A stretch of 5,252 nt of DNA. Origin: JBBKWG01 sp037968835. Lineage in GTDB: Bacteria > Pseudomonadota > Alphaproteobacteria > Rhodobacterales > Rhodobacteraceae. The notes beneath the pieces were generated by a model. It did not search any database. It had not been told where the DNA came from and was given only the letters and a program-made list of their open reading frames with translations. The position numbers and the translations under genes are program-made. The stretch is taken from positions 1 to 5,252 of the forward strand of contig JBBKWG010000102.1 of the NCBI GenBank assembly GCA_037968835.1, given 5' to 3'. Numbering within the stretch: the stretch's first letter is position 1; each line of letters opens with the position of its first letter. Positions 1 to 5,252 of the stretch are shown piece by piece.

Positions 1-407
1 GCCGGATAGGCGAACAGACCAAGCGAGGCGTTTTCGGAGTTCTTGCCCGCCTTGTCTTTCCACTGCGTCATCCGTCCCATCCAGCCCATCCGAGCCACGC
101 AGTTGAATATCCAGGCAAGTTGGGCGTGCGCGGCGACTTGGCTCTGGTTGAACAGGATCGAGCGTTCGGGGTCGATGCCGCAAGCGATGAAGAACGCCGC
201 CGCCTCGCGGGTGTTGTCGCGCAGTTTCGCCGGATCCTGCCAGACCGTGATCGCGTGCATGTCCACCATGCAATAAATGCACTCGTGCGTACCCGCGTTC
301 TGCATGTCGACAAATCGCTTCAGCGCGCCGAGATAATTCCCGAGCGTCAGTCCGCCCGAAGGCTGGATTCCCGAGAAGACGCGCGGGGTGAAGGCCGCAT
401 TCGACAT
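1..407 (-). CDS. trpS: Tryptophanyl-tRNA synthetase, N-terminal part (cut by left window edge)
   Basis: Cytosolic class Ic aminoacyl-tRNA synthetase that charges tRNA-Trp with tryptophan using ATP. Only the first 135 codons are present; the gene runs off the left edge. Seen in the sequence: the opening FSGIQPSGGLTLGNYLGA (residues 11-28) holds the TrpRS form of the class I HIGH motif, TLGN (21-24), where E. coli has TIGN. It is followed by CIYCMVDMHAITV (43-55), CGIDPE (76-81), QSQVAAHAQL (88-97) and RMTQWKDK (112-119), all in the order and spacing of E. coli TrpS. The fragment stops at GLFAYP, just before the expected AADIL segment. The KMSKS loop lies outside, so completeness cannot be judged. 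The ATG at 407-405 is chosen because homology begins there and an AGAGGA ribosome-binding site lies 6 bases upstream. The gene is divergent from the rhomboid-like gene. Identity is near certain. Confidence 0.97.
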   Translation of the reverse strand, partial: MSNAAFTPRVFSGIQPSGGLTLGNYLGALKRFVDMQNAGTHECIYCMVDMHAITVWQDPAKLRDNTREAAAFFIACGIDPERSILFNQSQVAAHAQLAWIFNCVARMGWMGRMTQWKDKAGKNSENASLGLFAYP

Positions 408-413
408 GGTAAT

Positions 414-419
414 TCCTCT
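414..419 (-). promoter_or_regulatory. Ribosome-binding site of trpS
   Basis: On the minus strand AGAGGA lies 6 bases before the trpS ATG. It is a good match to the anti-Shine-Dalgarno complement and supports that start codon. Confidence 0.75.
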
Positions 420-445
420 GCACAGGTGGATTTTAGCGCCCACGC

Positions 446-474
446 GGCTTACCCATGCGCGAGAGGCCCGTCAA
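446..474 (-). promoter_or_regulatory. Candidate trpS promoter in the divergent spacer
   Basis: On the minus strand a TTGACG hexamer (474-469) matches the -35 consensus in 5 of 6 bases. It is followed after 17 bases by TAAGCC (451-446), a poor -10 that keeps only TAA of TATAAT. Strong TTGAC with a degraded -10 is a pattern known for CarD-assisted promoters in Rhodobacter relatives, which is why I list it. Transcription would start near 439, leaving a leader of about 30 bases. A competing -10, TAAAAT at 435-430, matches better but has no recognisable -35 and would leave a leader under 20 bases. This is inference from motif matching only. Confidence 0.35.
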
Positions 475-475
475 G

Positions 476-480
476 AAAGG
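476..480 (+). promoter_or_regulatory. Ribosome-binding site of the rhomboid-like gene
   Basis: AAAGG lies 9 bases before the ATG at 490. It favours that start over the in-frame upstream GTG (388) and ATG (406), both of which lie in or on the trpS coding end, and over the in-frame ATG at 508. It partly abuts the candidate -35 of trpS on the other strand. I found no convincing -35/-10 pair for this gene. Confidence 0.6.
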
Positions 481-489
481 CAATTAATT

Positions 490-1179
490 ATGAGCAGCGA
501 CGACCACATGCAGCCAGTCGTGAACCCGTTGCCACCGGCGGTGGTGGCGTTGGCATTGGCGATTTTCGCGATCGAGATCGTGATTTCGGCGGGTGCCGAA
601 GGATTTGTCGGCGGACCCTCAGGCGTCGGATGGCGGCTTGAGGCGATCCGGAGCTTTGGGTTTTTCGCACCGGTGCTGGAGCATCTGGTCGAAACACAGG
701 ACTGGTTTTCACCGGAACTGAAACGGTTTGTCGCCTATCCGTTCATCCATTTCGGCTTCACCCATGCGCTGATGGTCATCGTGTTCCTGCTGGCGCTCGG
801 CAAATTGGTCGGCGACACATTCGGCAGCCTTGCGGTGCTGGTCGTATTCTTTTCATCGGCGATTTTCGGGGCGCTGATCTATGCTGGCCTTGCCAGTGAT
901 CCGCGCCCGCTCGTCGGTGGGTATCCGGCGGTTTACGGACTTATCGGAACTTATACCTTCCTGCTTTGGACCAGACTTGGTCAGGCGGGAGAGCCGCAGA
1001 TCCGAGCCTTTGCGCTCATCGGAGTGCTGCTTGCCATTCAACTGATTTTCGGGGCGCTATTTGGAACCGGCAACGACTGGGTGGCAGAGGTTGCAGGTTT
1101 CGCGATGGGGTTTGCCGTCACTCCAATACTTGCGCCCGGCGGGTTCGGTCGGCTCATGGATCGCCTTCGTCAGCGGTGA
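490..1179 (+). CDS. Rhomboid-family membrane protein lacking the catalytic Ser-His pair (predicted pseudoprotease)
   Basis: A 229-residue inner-membrane protein with six hydrophobic helices, roughly 17-36, 90-107, 113-134, 142-161, 172-191 and 197-215: the basic bacterial rhomboid core. Rhomboids cleave membrane proteins within the bilayer using a Ser in TM4 and a His in TM6. Motif alignment to E. coli GlpG is clear: HFGFTH (87-92) matches the H145/H150 region, GGYPAVYGLIG (143-153) matches the GxSG helix, and AEVAGFAMG (199-207) matches the TM6 AHIAGLAVG. At the active-site positions Ser201 is Tyr145, Gly202 is Pro146, His254 is Glu200, and oxyanion Asn154 is Val96. Kept are His87, His92, Arg79 (GlpG Arg137), Tyr149 (Tyr205) and the TM6 GxxxG (Gly203, Gly207). 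No Ser or His occurs after residue 136, so misalignment cannot rescue a dyad. Databases probably label this a rhomboid serine protease. A role in binding or trafficking membrane clients, as for iRhoms and derlins, is only inference. It converges on murJ with a 10-base overlap. Confidence 0.88.
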   Translation: MSSDDHMQPVVNPLPPAVVALALAIFAIEIVISAGAEGFVGGPSGVGWRLEAIRSFGFFAPVLEHLVETQDWFSPELKRFVAYPFIHFGFTHALMVIVFLLALGKLVGDTFGSLAVLVVFFSSAIFGALIYAGLASDPRPLVGGYPAVYGLIGTYTFLLWTRLGQAGEPQIRAFALIGVLLAIQLIFGALFGTGNDWVAEVAGFAMGFAVTPILAPGGFGRLMDRLRQR

Positions 1180-1195
1180 CGACGAAATACCGCTG
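1167..1195. other. Overlapping hairpins at the convergent stop codons
   Basis: Two alternative stem-loops share this stretch. One is TCGTCA (1167-1172) with TGACGA (1177-1182) around a GCGG loop. The other is CAGCGGT (1171-1177) with ACCGCTG (1189-1195) around an 11-base loop. They cannot form together. Both span the overlapping stop codons of murJ (1172-1170) and the rhomboid-like gene (1177-1179). On the plus strand the second stem is followed by a weakly U-rich stretch with no real U run; on the minus strand there is none. It might help end transcription from either side, but it is not a classical intrinsic terminator. Part of the symmetry follows simply from two TGA stops facing each other. 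Confidence 0.35.
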
Positions 1196-2750
1196 TCAAT
1201 TCGTTCTTGCGGAAAGCGCCGATGCCCAGTCCGGCGAGCGCATATGTGACCATCCCAAGCGCCACCAGCAGCGCAAGTCCCAGGTATTTCAGGCCGCGTT
1301 GTTCCAGCAGAGGCGACAGGACAATCTGTCCAAGCCAAAGCGCCGCGCCCATGAGAACCGCTGCCAGCACGATGCGCCATATCCGTCTGCGGCATCGCGC
1401 GTCCAGTCGGGCGGCCTCGCCCATGTCCCTCGCCCCGAACCATAACAGGAGCAGCATCGCCCACCCCGCCAGCGTGGTGCCGATTGCCGCCGCGATATAG
1501 CCGATGATCGGTGCTAGGCCGATGGCGATCCCGGCATTCACAAGCATGGCCGCAAGCGCATAGTAGAACGGGCGCCGAGTGTCTTCGCGTGCGAAATATA
1601 GCGGCTGCACCACCTTTTGCATCACGAACGCGGGCAGCCCAAGCCCGTAAACCGCACATGCCAATGCCGTGGCCGCTGCATCGTCTGAACCGAAAGCGCC
1701 GCGCTCGAACAGGATCGACACCAGTGTCAGCGGTATGACCAGAAGCGCGACCGCTGCCGGAACCGCCAGCGTTAGCGACATCTCGGTGGCCCGGCTCAGC
1801 GCGTCCTGACCGCCTGTTGTGTCGTGGGCCTGAAGGCGTCGCGACAGATCGGGTAGAAGCACAACGCCAATGGCAATGCCGATGACGCCAAGCGGCAATT
1901 GATACAAGCGGTCGGCATAGGACAGCCACGCAATCGCGCCGTCATAGAAACTGGCGACCTGACGTCCGATCAGCAGGTTGACCTGCACCACACCGCCCGC
2001 CAATGCGGCAGGTGCCGCGATGATGGCGAGGCGTTTCAATTCAGGCGTCCAGACCGGGCGCTTGGGTCTCAGATCGAACCCGGCGTGTTGCACCGCCCAC
2101 CAGACCAGAGCCAGTTGCGCCATGCCTGCAAGAACCACACCGAAGGCCAGCAGCGTTCCGTGGCTAGCGCCCATCGCGGCGGCGTCTATCACGGTGAATT
2201 CGGGGGCCGCATACTCGGCGAATATCAAAAGCGCGATCAGGATCACGTTCAATAGGACCGGAGCGGCTGCAGCGGCGATGAACCTACCGGAAGCGTTCAA
2301 GACGCCCGACAGAAGTGCCGAAAGCGAGATGAACAGGATATAGACGAACACGATCCGCCCCAGCGTCACCGCCATATCGAAACGCGCATCTCCGACAAAC
2401 CCGCTTGCCATCGCGAACACCAGCGCGGGCATGAAAATCGTCGCCAGCACAGTCACCACAACCAGAACCGTCGCCAGCCCGGCAAGGGCATCACGCGCGA
2501 AACTTTCGGCACCGTCCCCGCTTTCGAGCTTTTTCGAGAACATCGGCACAAAGGCCATGTTGAACGCGCCCTCCGCGAAGAAGCGGCGGAACATGTTGGG
2601 CAGCGCGAAGGCGATCAGAAACGCCTCGGCCACCGGACCCGTGCCAAGCCATGCGGCAATCAGGATATCGCGCCCGAAGCCAAGAATGCGGCTCATCAGC
2701 GTCCAGACGCCGACGGTGAGCACGCCGTGCACCAGTCTGATCGGCGTCAC
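1170..2750 (-). CDS. murJ: Lipid II flippase MurJ (MviN)
   Basis: Inner-membrane MOP-superfamily transporter that moves lipid II, the peptidoglycan precursor, to the periplasmic face. The 526-residue product is close to E. coli MurJ (511) and hydrophobic throughout, consistent with about 14 helices. Seen: the N-terminal signature SRILGFGRD (20-28), LPNMFRRFFAEGAFNMAFVP (50-69), LNASGRF (151-157) and YADRLYQLPLG (278-288). Essential-cavity arginines of E. coli map to Arg21 (R18), Arg27 (R24), Arg55 (R52) and Arg281 (R270). E. coli D39 is Glu42, K46 is Ala49 and E273 is Gln284, which I take as lineage variation. Start: GTG at 2750-2748, since homology begins with the following TPIRL. It lies 7 bases past the glnD stop, with only a weak GGA 10 bases upstream, suggesting translational coupling. 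An in-frame ATG at 2795 and TTG at 2813 would add 15 or 21 non-conserved residues inside glnD. It probably shares a transcript with glnD and ends inside the 3' end of the rhomboid-like gene. Confidence 0.96.
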   Translation of the reverse strand: MTPIRLVHGVLTVGVWTLMSRILGFGRDILIAAWLGTGPVAEAFLIAFALPNMFRRFFAEGAFNMAFVPMFSKKLESGDGAESFARDALAGLATVLVVVTVLATIFMPALVFAMASGFVGDARFDMAVTLGRIVFVYILFISLSALLSGVLNASGRFIAAAAAPVLLNVILIALLIFAEYAAPEFTVIDAAAMGASHGTLLAFGVVLAGMAQLALVWWAVQHAGFDLRPKRPVWTPELKRLAIIAAPAALAGGVVQVNLLIGRQVASFYDGAIAWLSYADRLYQLPLGVIGIAIGVVLLPDLSRRLQAHDTTGGQDALSRATEMSLTLAVPAAVALLVIPLTLVSILFERGAFGSDDAAATALACAVYGLGLPAFVMQKVVQPLYFAREDTRRPFYYALAAMLVNAGIAIGLAPIIGYIAAAIGTTLAGWAMLLLLWFGARDMGEAARLDARCRRRIWRIVLAAVLMGAALWLGQIVLSPLLEQRGLKYLGLALLVALGMVTYALAGLGIGAFRKNELTAVFRRHR

Positions 2751-2763
2751 GAGTGCATCATCC
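2748..2763 (-). promoter_or_regulatory. glnD-murJ translational junction
   Basis: On the minus strand GGA (2763-2761) runs straight into the glnD stop TGA (2760-2758), then 7 bases, then the murJ GTG (2750-2748). The only Shine-Dalgarno-like triplet lies within the last glnD codon. This suggests that ribosomes finishing glnD help start murJ. It is the spacing, not a strong ribosome-binding site, that supports this reading. Confidence 0.45.
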
Positions 2764-5252
2764 GTTGGCCCGCTTGGCGCCGGCAACGATCGCATCGCGC
2801 AACTTCTTCTCAAGCGAGCGTTGCTTGGACGCGGAATAGAACTTCAACCCGAACATGTCCTTCACATAAAACGTATCGACCACCTGCGCCCCGTAGGTCG
2901 CGATCACGGCGCTGGCGATATAGACGTTCGCCTCCGCCAGGGTGCGGGTCAGGTCGTATAGCAGGCCGGGCCGGTCGCGCGAATCGACCTCGATGATCGT
3001 GTAGATATCCGACCCCTCGTTGTCGAACGCAATCGAGGTGGAGACGTTGAACGCCTTCTCGCGCTTCTTCAGCTTGTCACGGTCGACGAACGACTTCCTT
3101 GGCAGCACCTCGCCCTTTAGCGTCCGCTCGATCATCTGGCGCAGGCGTGGCAGGCGGCTGGCTTCATAGGGACCTTCCTCGCCGTCCTGCACCCAAAAAA
3201 CGGCCGTCGCATAGCCATCCGACGAGGTGTAGGTGCGGGCATCGACAACGTTCGCGCCGACCAGCGCCAATGCCCCGGCAAGGCGCGAGAAGATGCCGGG
3301 ATGGTCGGCCAGCGCAAAGCAGACCCGTGTCGCATCGCGGTCGTCATCGGGCATCAGGTCAAGCTTGATGTCGCCGTTCTCGATGTTCTTCAAAAGGTTG
3401 GCGAAAACCACGTGGGTCGATGTCGGTAAACCCTGCCAGTAAGGCCCATAATGGCGCGTCGTTTCGTGGCGGAGGTCTTTCTTCGGCCAATCCGCCAGCG
3501 CCGTGCGCAGCGCCTTCTTTGCCTCGGTCTCGGCGGTGTCGCGGTTGACGGCTTCCAGCCCCTGGTCAAGCGCAATCGCGGTCTGGCGATAGAGCGCGCG
3601 GATCAATTGCGCCTTCCAGTTGTTCCAGATGCCGGGTCCGACGCCGCGAATGTCGCAGACCGTCAGCGCGGTCAGCAAATCCAGACGCTTCTTGGTCTTC
3701 ACCGCCTTCGCGAAATCCCGAATCGTGCGTGGTTCCGACAGATCGCGCTTTTGCGCCATGTCCGACATCAGCAGGTGATAGCGCACCAGCCATTCAACGG
3801 TCTCGGCCTCGTCCTTTTTCAGTCCAAGGCGTGGCGCGACCTTGCGCGCGATCTGGGCGCCAAGAACCGAATGATCCTCGGGTCGCCCCTTGCCGATATC
3901 GTGCAGCAACAGCGCGACGTATAGAATGCGCCGGTTCACGCCTTCTTTCAGGATGCTGCTGGTGATCGGCAGTTCTTCGACCAGTTCGCCGCGTTCGATC
4001 TGCGCCAACGTCGAAACGCACTGGATCGTATGCTCGTCCACCGTAAAGCTGTGATACATATTGAACTGCATCATCGCTACGACCGGCGCGAATTCGGGAA
4101 TAAACGCGGCCAGCACGCCGAGCTCGTTCATCCGTCGTAGCGCCCGCTCGGGGTTGCCGTGGTTCAGCAGTAGATCGAGGAAAATCCGGTTCGCTTCCGG
4201 CGAGGCGCGCATCTCGTCGTCGATCAGTCCCAGATGGGCAGAAATCATCCGCATGGTGTCGGGGTGCAGTAGATATCCGGTCCGCAGACCTTCCTCGAAA
4301 ATGCGCAGCAGATTCAGCTTGTCCTTGAGGAACGTCGACTCGCGGGACACCGCAAGTCGGTTCTGCATAAGCGTGTAGCCCTGCTTCAATTTGCGCTTGC
4401 GCCGGAAGATCGTAAACGGCGACGGCGCGCTTTTGACGTGCTTGGCTTCAAGCGCGGTCAGAAAGATGCGCGTAAGCTCGCCAACCACGGTCGCGTGCCG
4501 GAAGTAATTTTGCATGAAGTGTTCAACGGCGCGCCGACCGCCCTTGTCGACATATCCAAGCCTGTCAGCGACCTCGACCTGCATGTCGAATGTGAGCTGA
4601 TCCATCTCGCGGCCCGACAGGATGTGCAGTTGGCAGCGCACTGCCATGAGAAACGCTTCCGCCGCGATGAACCGATCGAACTCCTCCCGACTGAACAGGC
4701 CAAGGCCGACAAGATCAGCCACATCCTGGACCCCGTGAATATATTTGCCGATCCAGAACAGCGTCTGAAGATCACGCAACCCGCCTTTGCCCTCTTTGAC
4801 GTTGGGTTCCACCATGTACCGTTGGCCGCCCTGTTTGCGGTGACGCTCGGCGCGCTCGGCAAGTTTGGCCTCGATAAACTCGGATGCGGTGCCCTTGAAC
4901 AGTTCGGTTTTCAGACGTTTCTTAAGCTCAACGGCAAGTTTCGCATCACCACTCAGAAAACGGTGCTCAAGAAGCGCCGTGCGAATGGTGAAGTCGTCGC
5001 GCCCAAGCCGAACACACTCTTTCACACTGCGTGAGGCGTGGCCGATCTTCAGATGCAGATCCCAGAACATATAGAGCATGCTCTCGATCAGGCTTTCGGC
5101 CCACGGCGTCACTTTCCACGGCATGAGGAACAGCAGGTCGACGTCGGACTGCGGCGCCATTTCACCGCGTCCATAACCGCCGACCGCAAACACGGCCAGA
5201 CGCTCGCCTTCGGTCGGATTGGGGTTCTTGTGCAGACGCGTCAGCGCGATTT
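2758..5252 (-). CDS. glnD: Bifunctional PII uridylyltransferase/uridylyl-removing enzyme GlnD (N-terminus cut by right edge)
   Basis: Cytosolic nitrogen sensor: it uridylylates PII proteins (GlnB/GlnK) when glutamine is low and removes the groups when glutamine is high. 830 complete codons are visible; about 100 N-terminal residues are missing compared with the usual length near 930. The reading frame is open to the window end, so the real start lies outside. Numbering from the first full codon (5250-5248): nucleotidyltransferase motif GGYGRGE (24-30) with catalytic Asp36 and Asp38 in SDVDLLFL; the conserved VEPNVKEGKGGLRDLQ (147-162); an HD domain with DEHT (His407), LLHDIGKG (His450, Asp451), RYH (His492) and CDIRG (Asp533); a first ACT domain around 641-711 with DHPGIFSRLAG; and a second around 750-824 with RDRPGLLYDLT. 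Residues for both activities are present, so the enzyme looks intact. It is upstream of murJ in a likely operon. Its promoter is not visible. Confidence 0.97.
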   Translation of the reverse strand, partial: IALTRLHKNPNPTEGERLAVFAVGGYGRGEMAPQSDVDLLFLMPWKVTPWAESLIESMLYMFWDLHLKIGHASRSVKECVRLGRDDFTIRTALLEHRFLSGDAKLAVELKKRLKTELFKGTASEFIEAKLAERAERHRKQGGQRYMVEPNVKEGKGGLRDLQTLFWIGKYIHGVQDVADLVGLGLFSREEFDRFIAAEAFLMAVRCQLHILSGREMDQLTFDMQVEVADRLGYVDKGGRRAVEHFMQNYFRHATVVGELTRIFLTALEAKHVKSAPSPFTIFRRKRKLKQGYTLMQNRLAVSRESTFLKDKLNLLRIFEEGLRTGYLLHPDTMRMISAHLGLIDDEMRASPEANRIFLDLLLNHGNPERALRRMNELGVLAAFIPEFAPVVAMMQFNMYHSFTVDEHTIQCVSTLAQIERGELVEELPITSSILKEGVNRRILYVALLLHDIGKGRPEDHSVLGAQIARKVAPRLGLKKDEAETVEWLVRYHLLMSDMAQKRDLSEPRTIRDFAKAVKTKKRLDLLTALTVCDIRGVGPGIWNNWKAQLIRALYRQTAIALDQGLEAVNRDTAETEAKKALRTALADWPKKDLRHETTRHYGPYWQGLPTSTHVVFANLLKNIENGDIKLDLMPDDDRDATRVCFALADHPGIFSRLAGALALVGANVVDARTYTSSDGYATAVFWVQDGEEGPYEASRLPRLRQMIERTLKGEVLPRKSFVDRDKLKKREKAFNVSTSIAFDNEGSDIYTIIEVDSRDRPGLLYDLTRTLAEANVYIASAVIATYGAQVVDTFYVKDMFGLKFYSASKQRSLEKKLRDAIVAGAKRANG

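Noticed and set aside
430..435. TAAAAT as the trpS -10 element
   Set aside because: Good hexamer but no -35 at proper spacing and the leader would be very short. Mentioned only as an alternative to the listed candidate.
388..489. Longer N-terminus for the rhomboid-like protein from GTG 388 or ATG 406
   Set aside because: It would overlap trpS, whose own ATG shares the CATG at 405-408. The added residues are charged and look like translated spacer, while ATG 490 has a well-placed ribosome-binding site.
120..641. 173-codon plus-strand open frame across trpS and the rhomboid-like start
   Set aside because: Conflicts with two supported genes and its translation is Arg-rich without recognisable features.
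1057..1929. 290-codon minus-strand open frame
   Set aside because: Same strand as murJ but in another frame, rich in Arg, Gly and His with no membrane character; murJ is clearly the coding frame.
2751..2813. Upstream murJ starts at ATG 2795 or TTG 2813
   Set aside because: The extra residues are not like MurJ N-termini and lie inside glnD. An AGAAG stretch before 2795 keeps this as a minor alternative.
3451..3924. 157-codon plus-strand open frame
   Set aside because: Antisense to the HD-domain part of glnD, no recognisable domain, explained as a shadow frame.
4438..5034. 198-codon plus-strand open frame
   Set aside because: It lies wholly antisense within glnD, whose protein is conserved throughout. 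High-G+C codon use commonly leaves long open frames on the opposite strand; its translation shows no recognisable domain.
1..5252. Mobile elements, CRISPR arrays, tRNAs, riboswitches, phage genes
   Set aside because: None found by reading. Coding sequence is almost continuous and the genes are housekeeping in type, with no terminal repeats or spaced direct repeats.

Overview
This window looks like a core-chromosome segment of an alphaproteobacterium, most likely a member of the Rhodobacterales (Rhodobacter/Roseobacter group). The basis is the high G+C by eye, the protein sequences of GlnD, MurJ and TrpS, and the close association of these three genes, which I know from alphaproteobacteria. 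The genus is not resolved. I see no mobile elements, CRISPR arrays, tRNA or rRNA genes, and no gene-free stretch over 300 bases.

Layout, left to right. (1) Bases 1-407, minus strand: the first 135 codons of trpS (tryptophanyl-tRNA synthetase), cut by the left edge. (2) Bases 408-489: an 82-bp divergent spacer with ribosome-binding sites for both flanking genes and a tentative trpS promoter. (3) Bases 490-1179, plus strand: a six-helix rhomboid-family membrane protein that lacks the catalytic Ser and His. (4) Bases 1170-2750, minus strand: murJ, the lipid II flippase, whose last 10 bases overlap the end of the rhomboid gene tail to tail. (5) Bases 2758-5252, minus strand: glnD, the PII uridylyltransferase/uridylyl-removing enzyme, cut by the right edge (about 100 N-terminal residues missing by comparison with usual family length).

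glnD and murJ read in the same direction with 7 bases between them and are probably one transcript. This puts nitrogen sensing (GlnD) and peptidoglycan precursor export (MurJ) together. The rhomboid-like gene sits in the opposite orientation between murJ and trpS, so trpS cannot be read through from murJ in any simple way and should have its own promoter in the divergent spacer.

Most of the window is ordinary housekeeping sequence. The one item that stands out is the rhomboid-like protein. Aligned to E. coli GlpG by its conserved motifs, the nucleophilic Ser is Tyr, the catalytic His is Glu and the oxyanion-hole Asn is Val, while the fold-defining residues are kept. It is therefore predicted to be a bacterial rhomboid pseudoprotease rather than a protease. 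No new multi-gene system is evident here.
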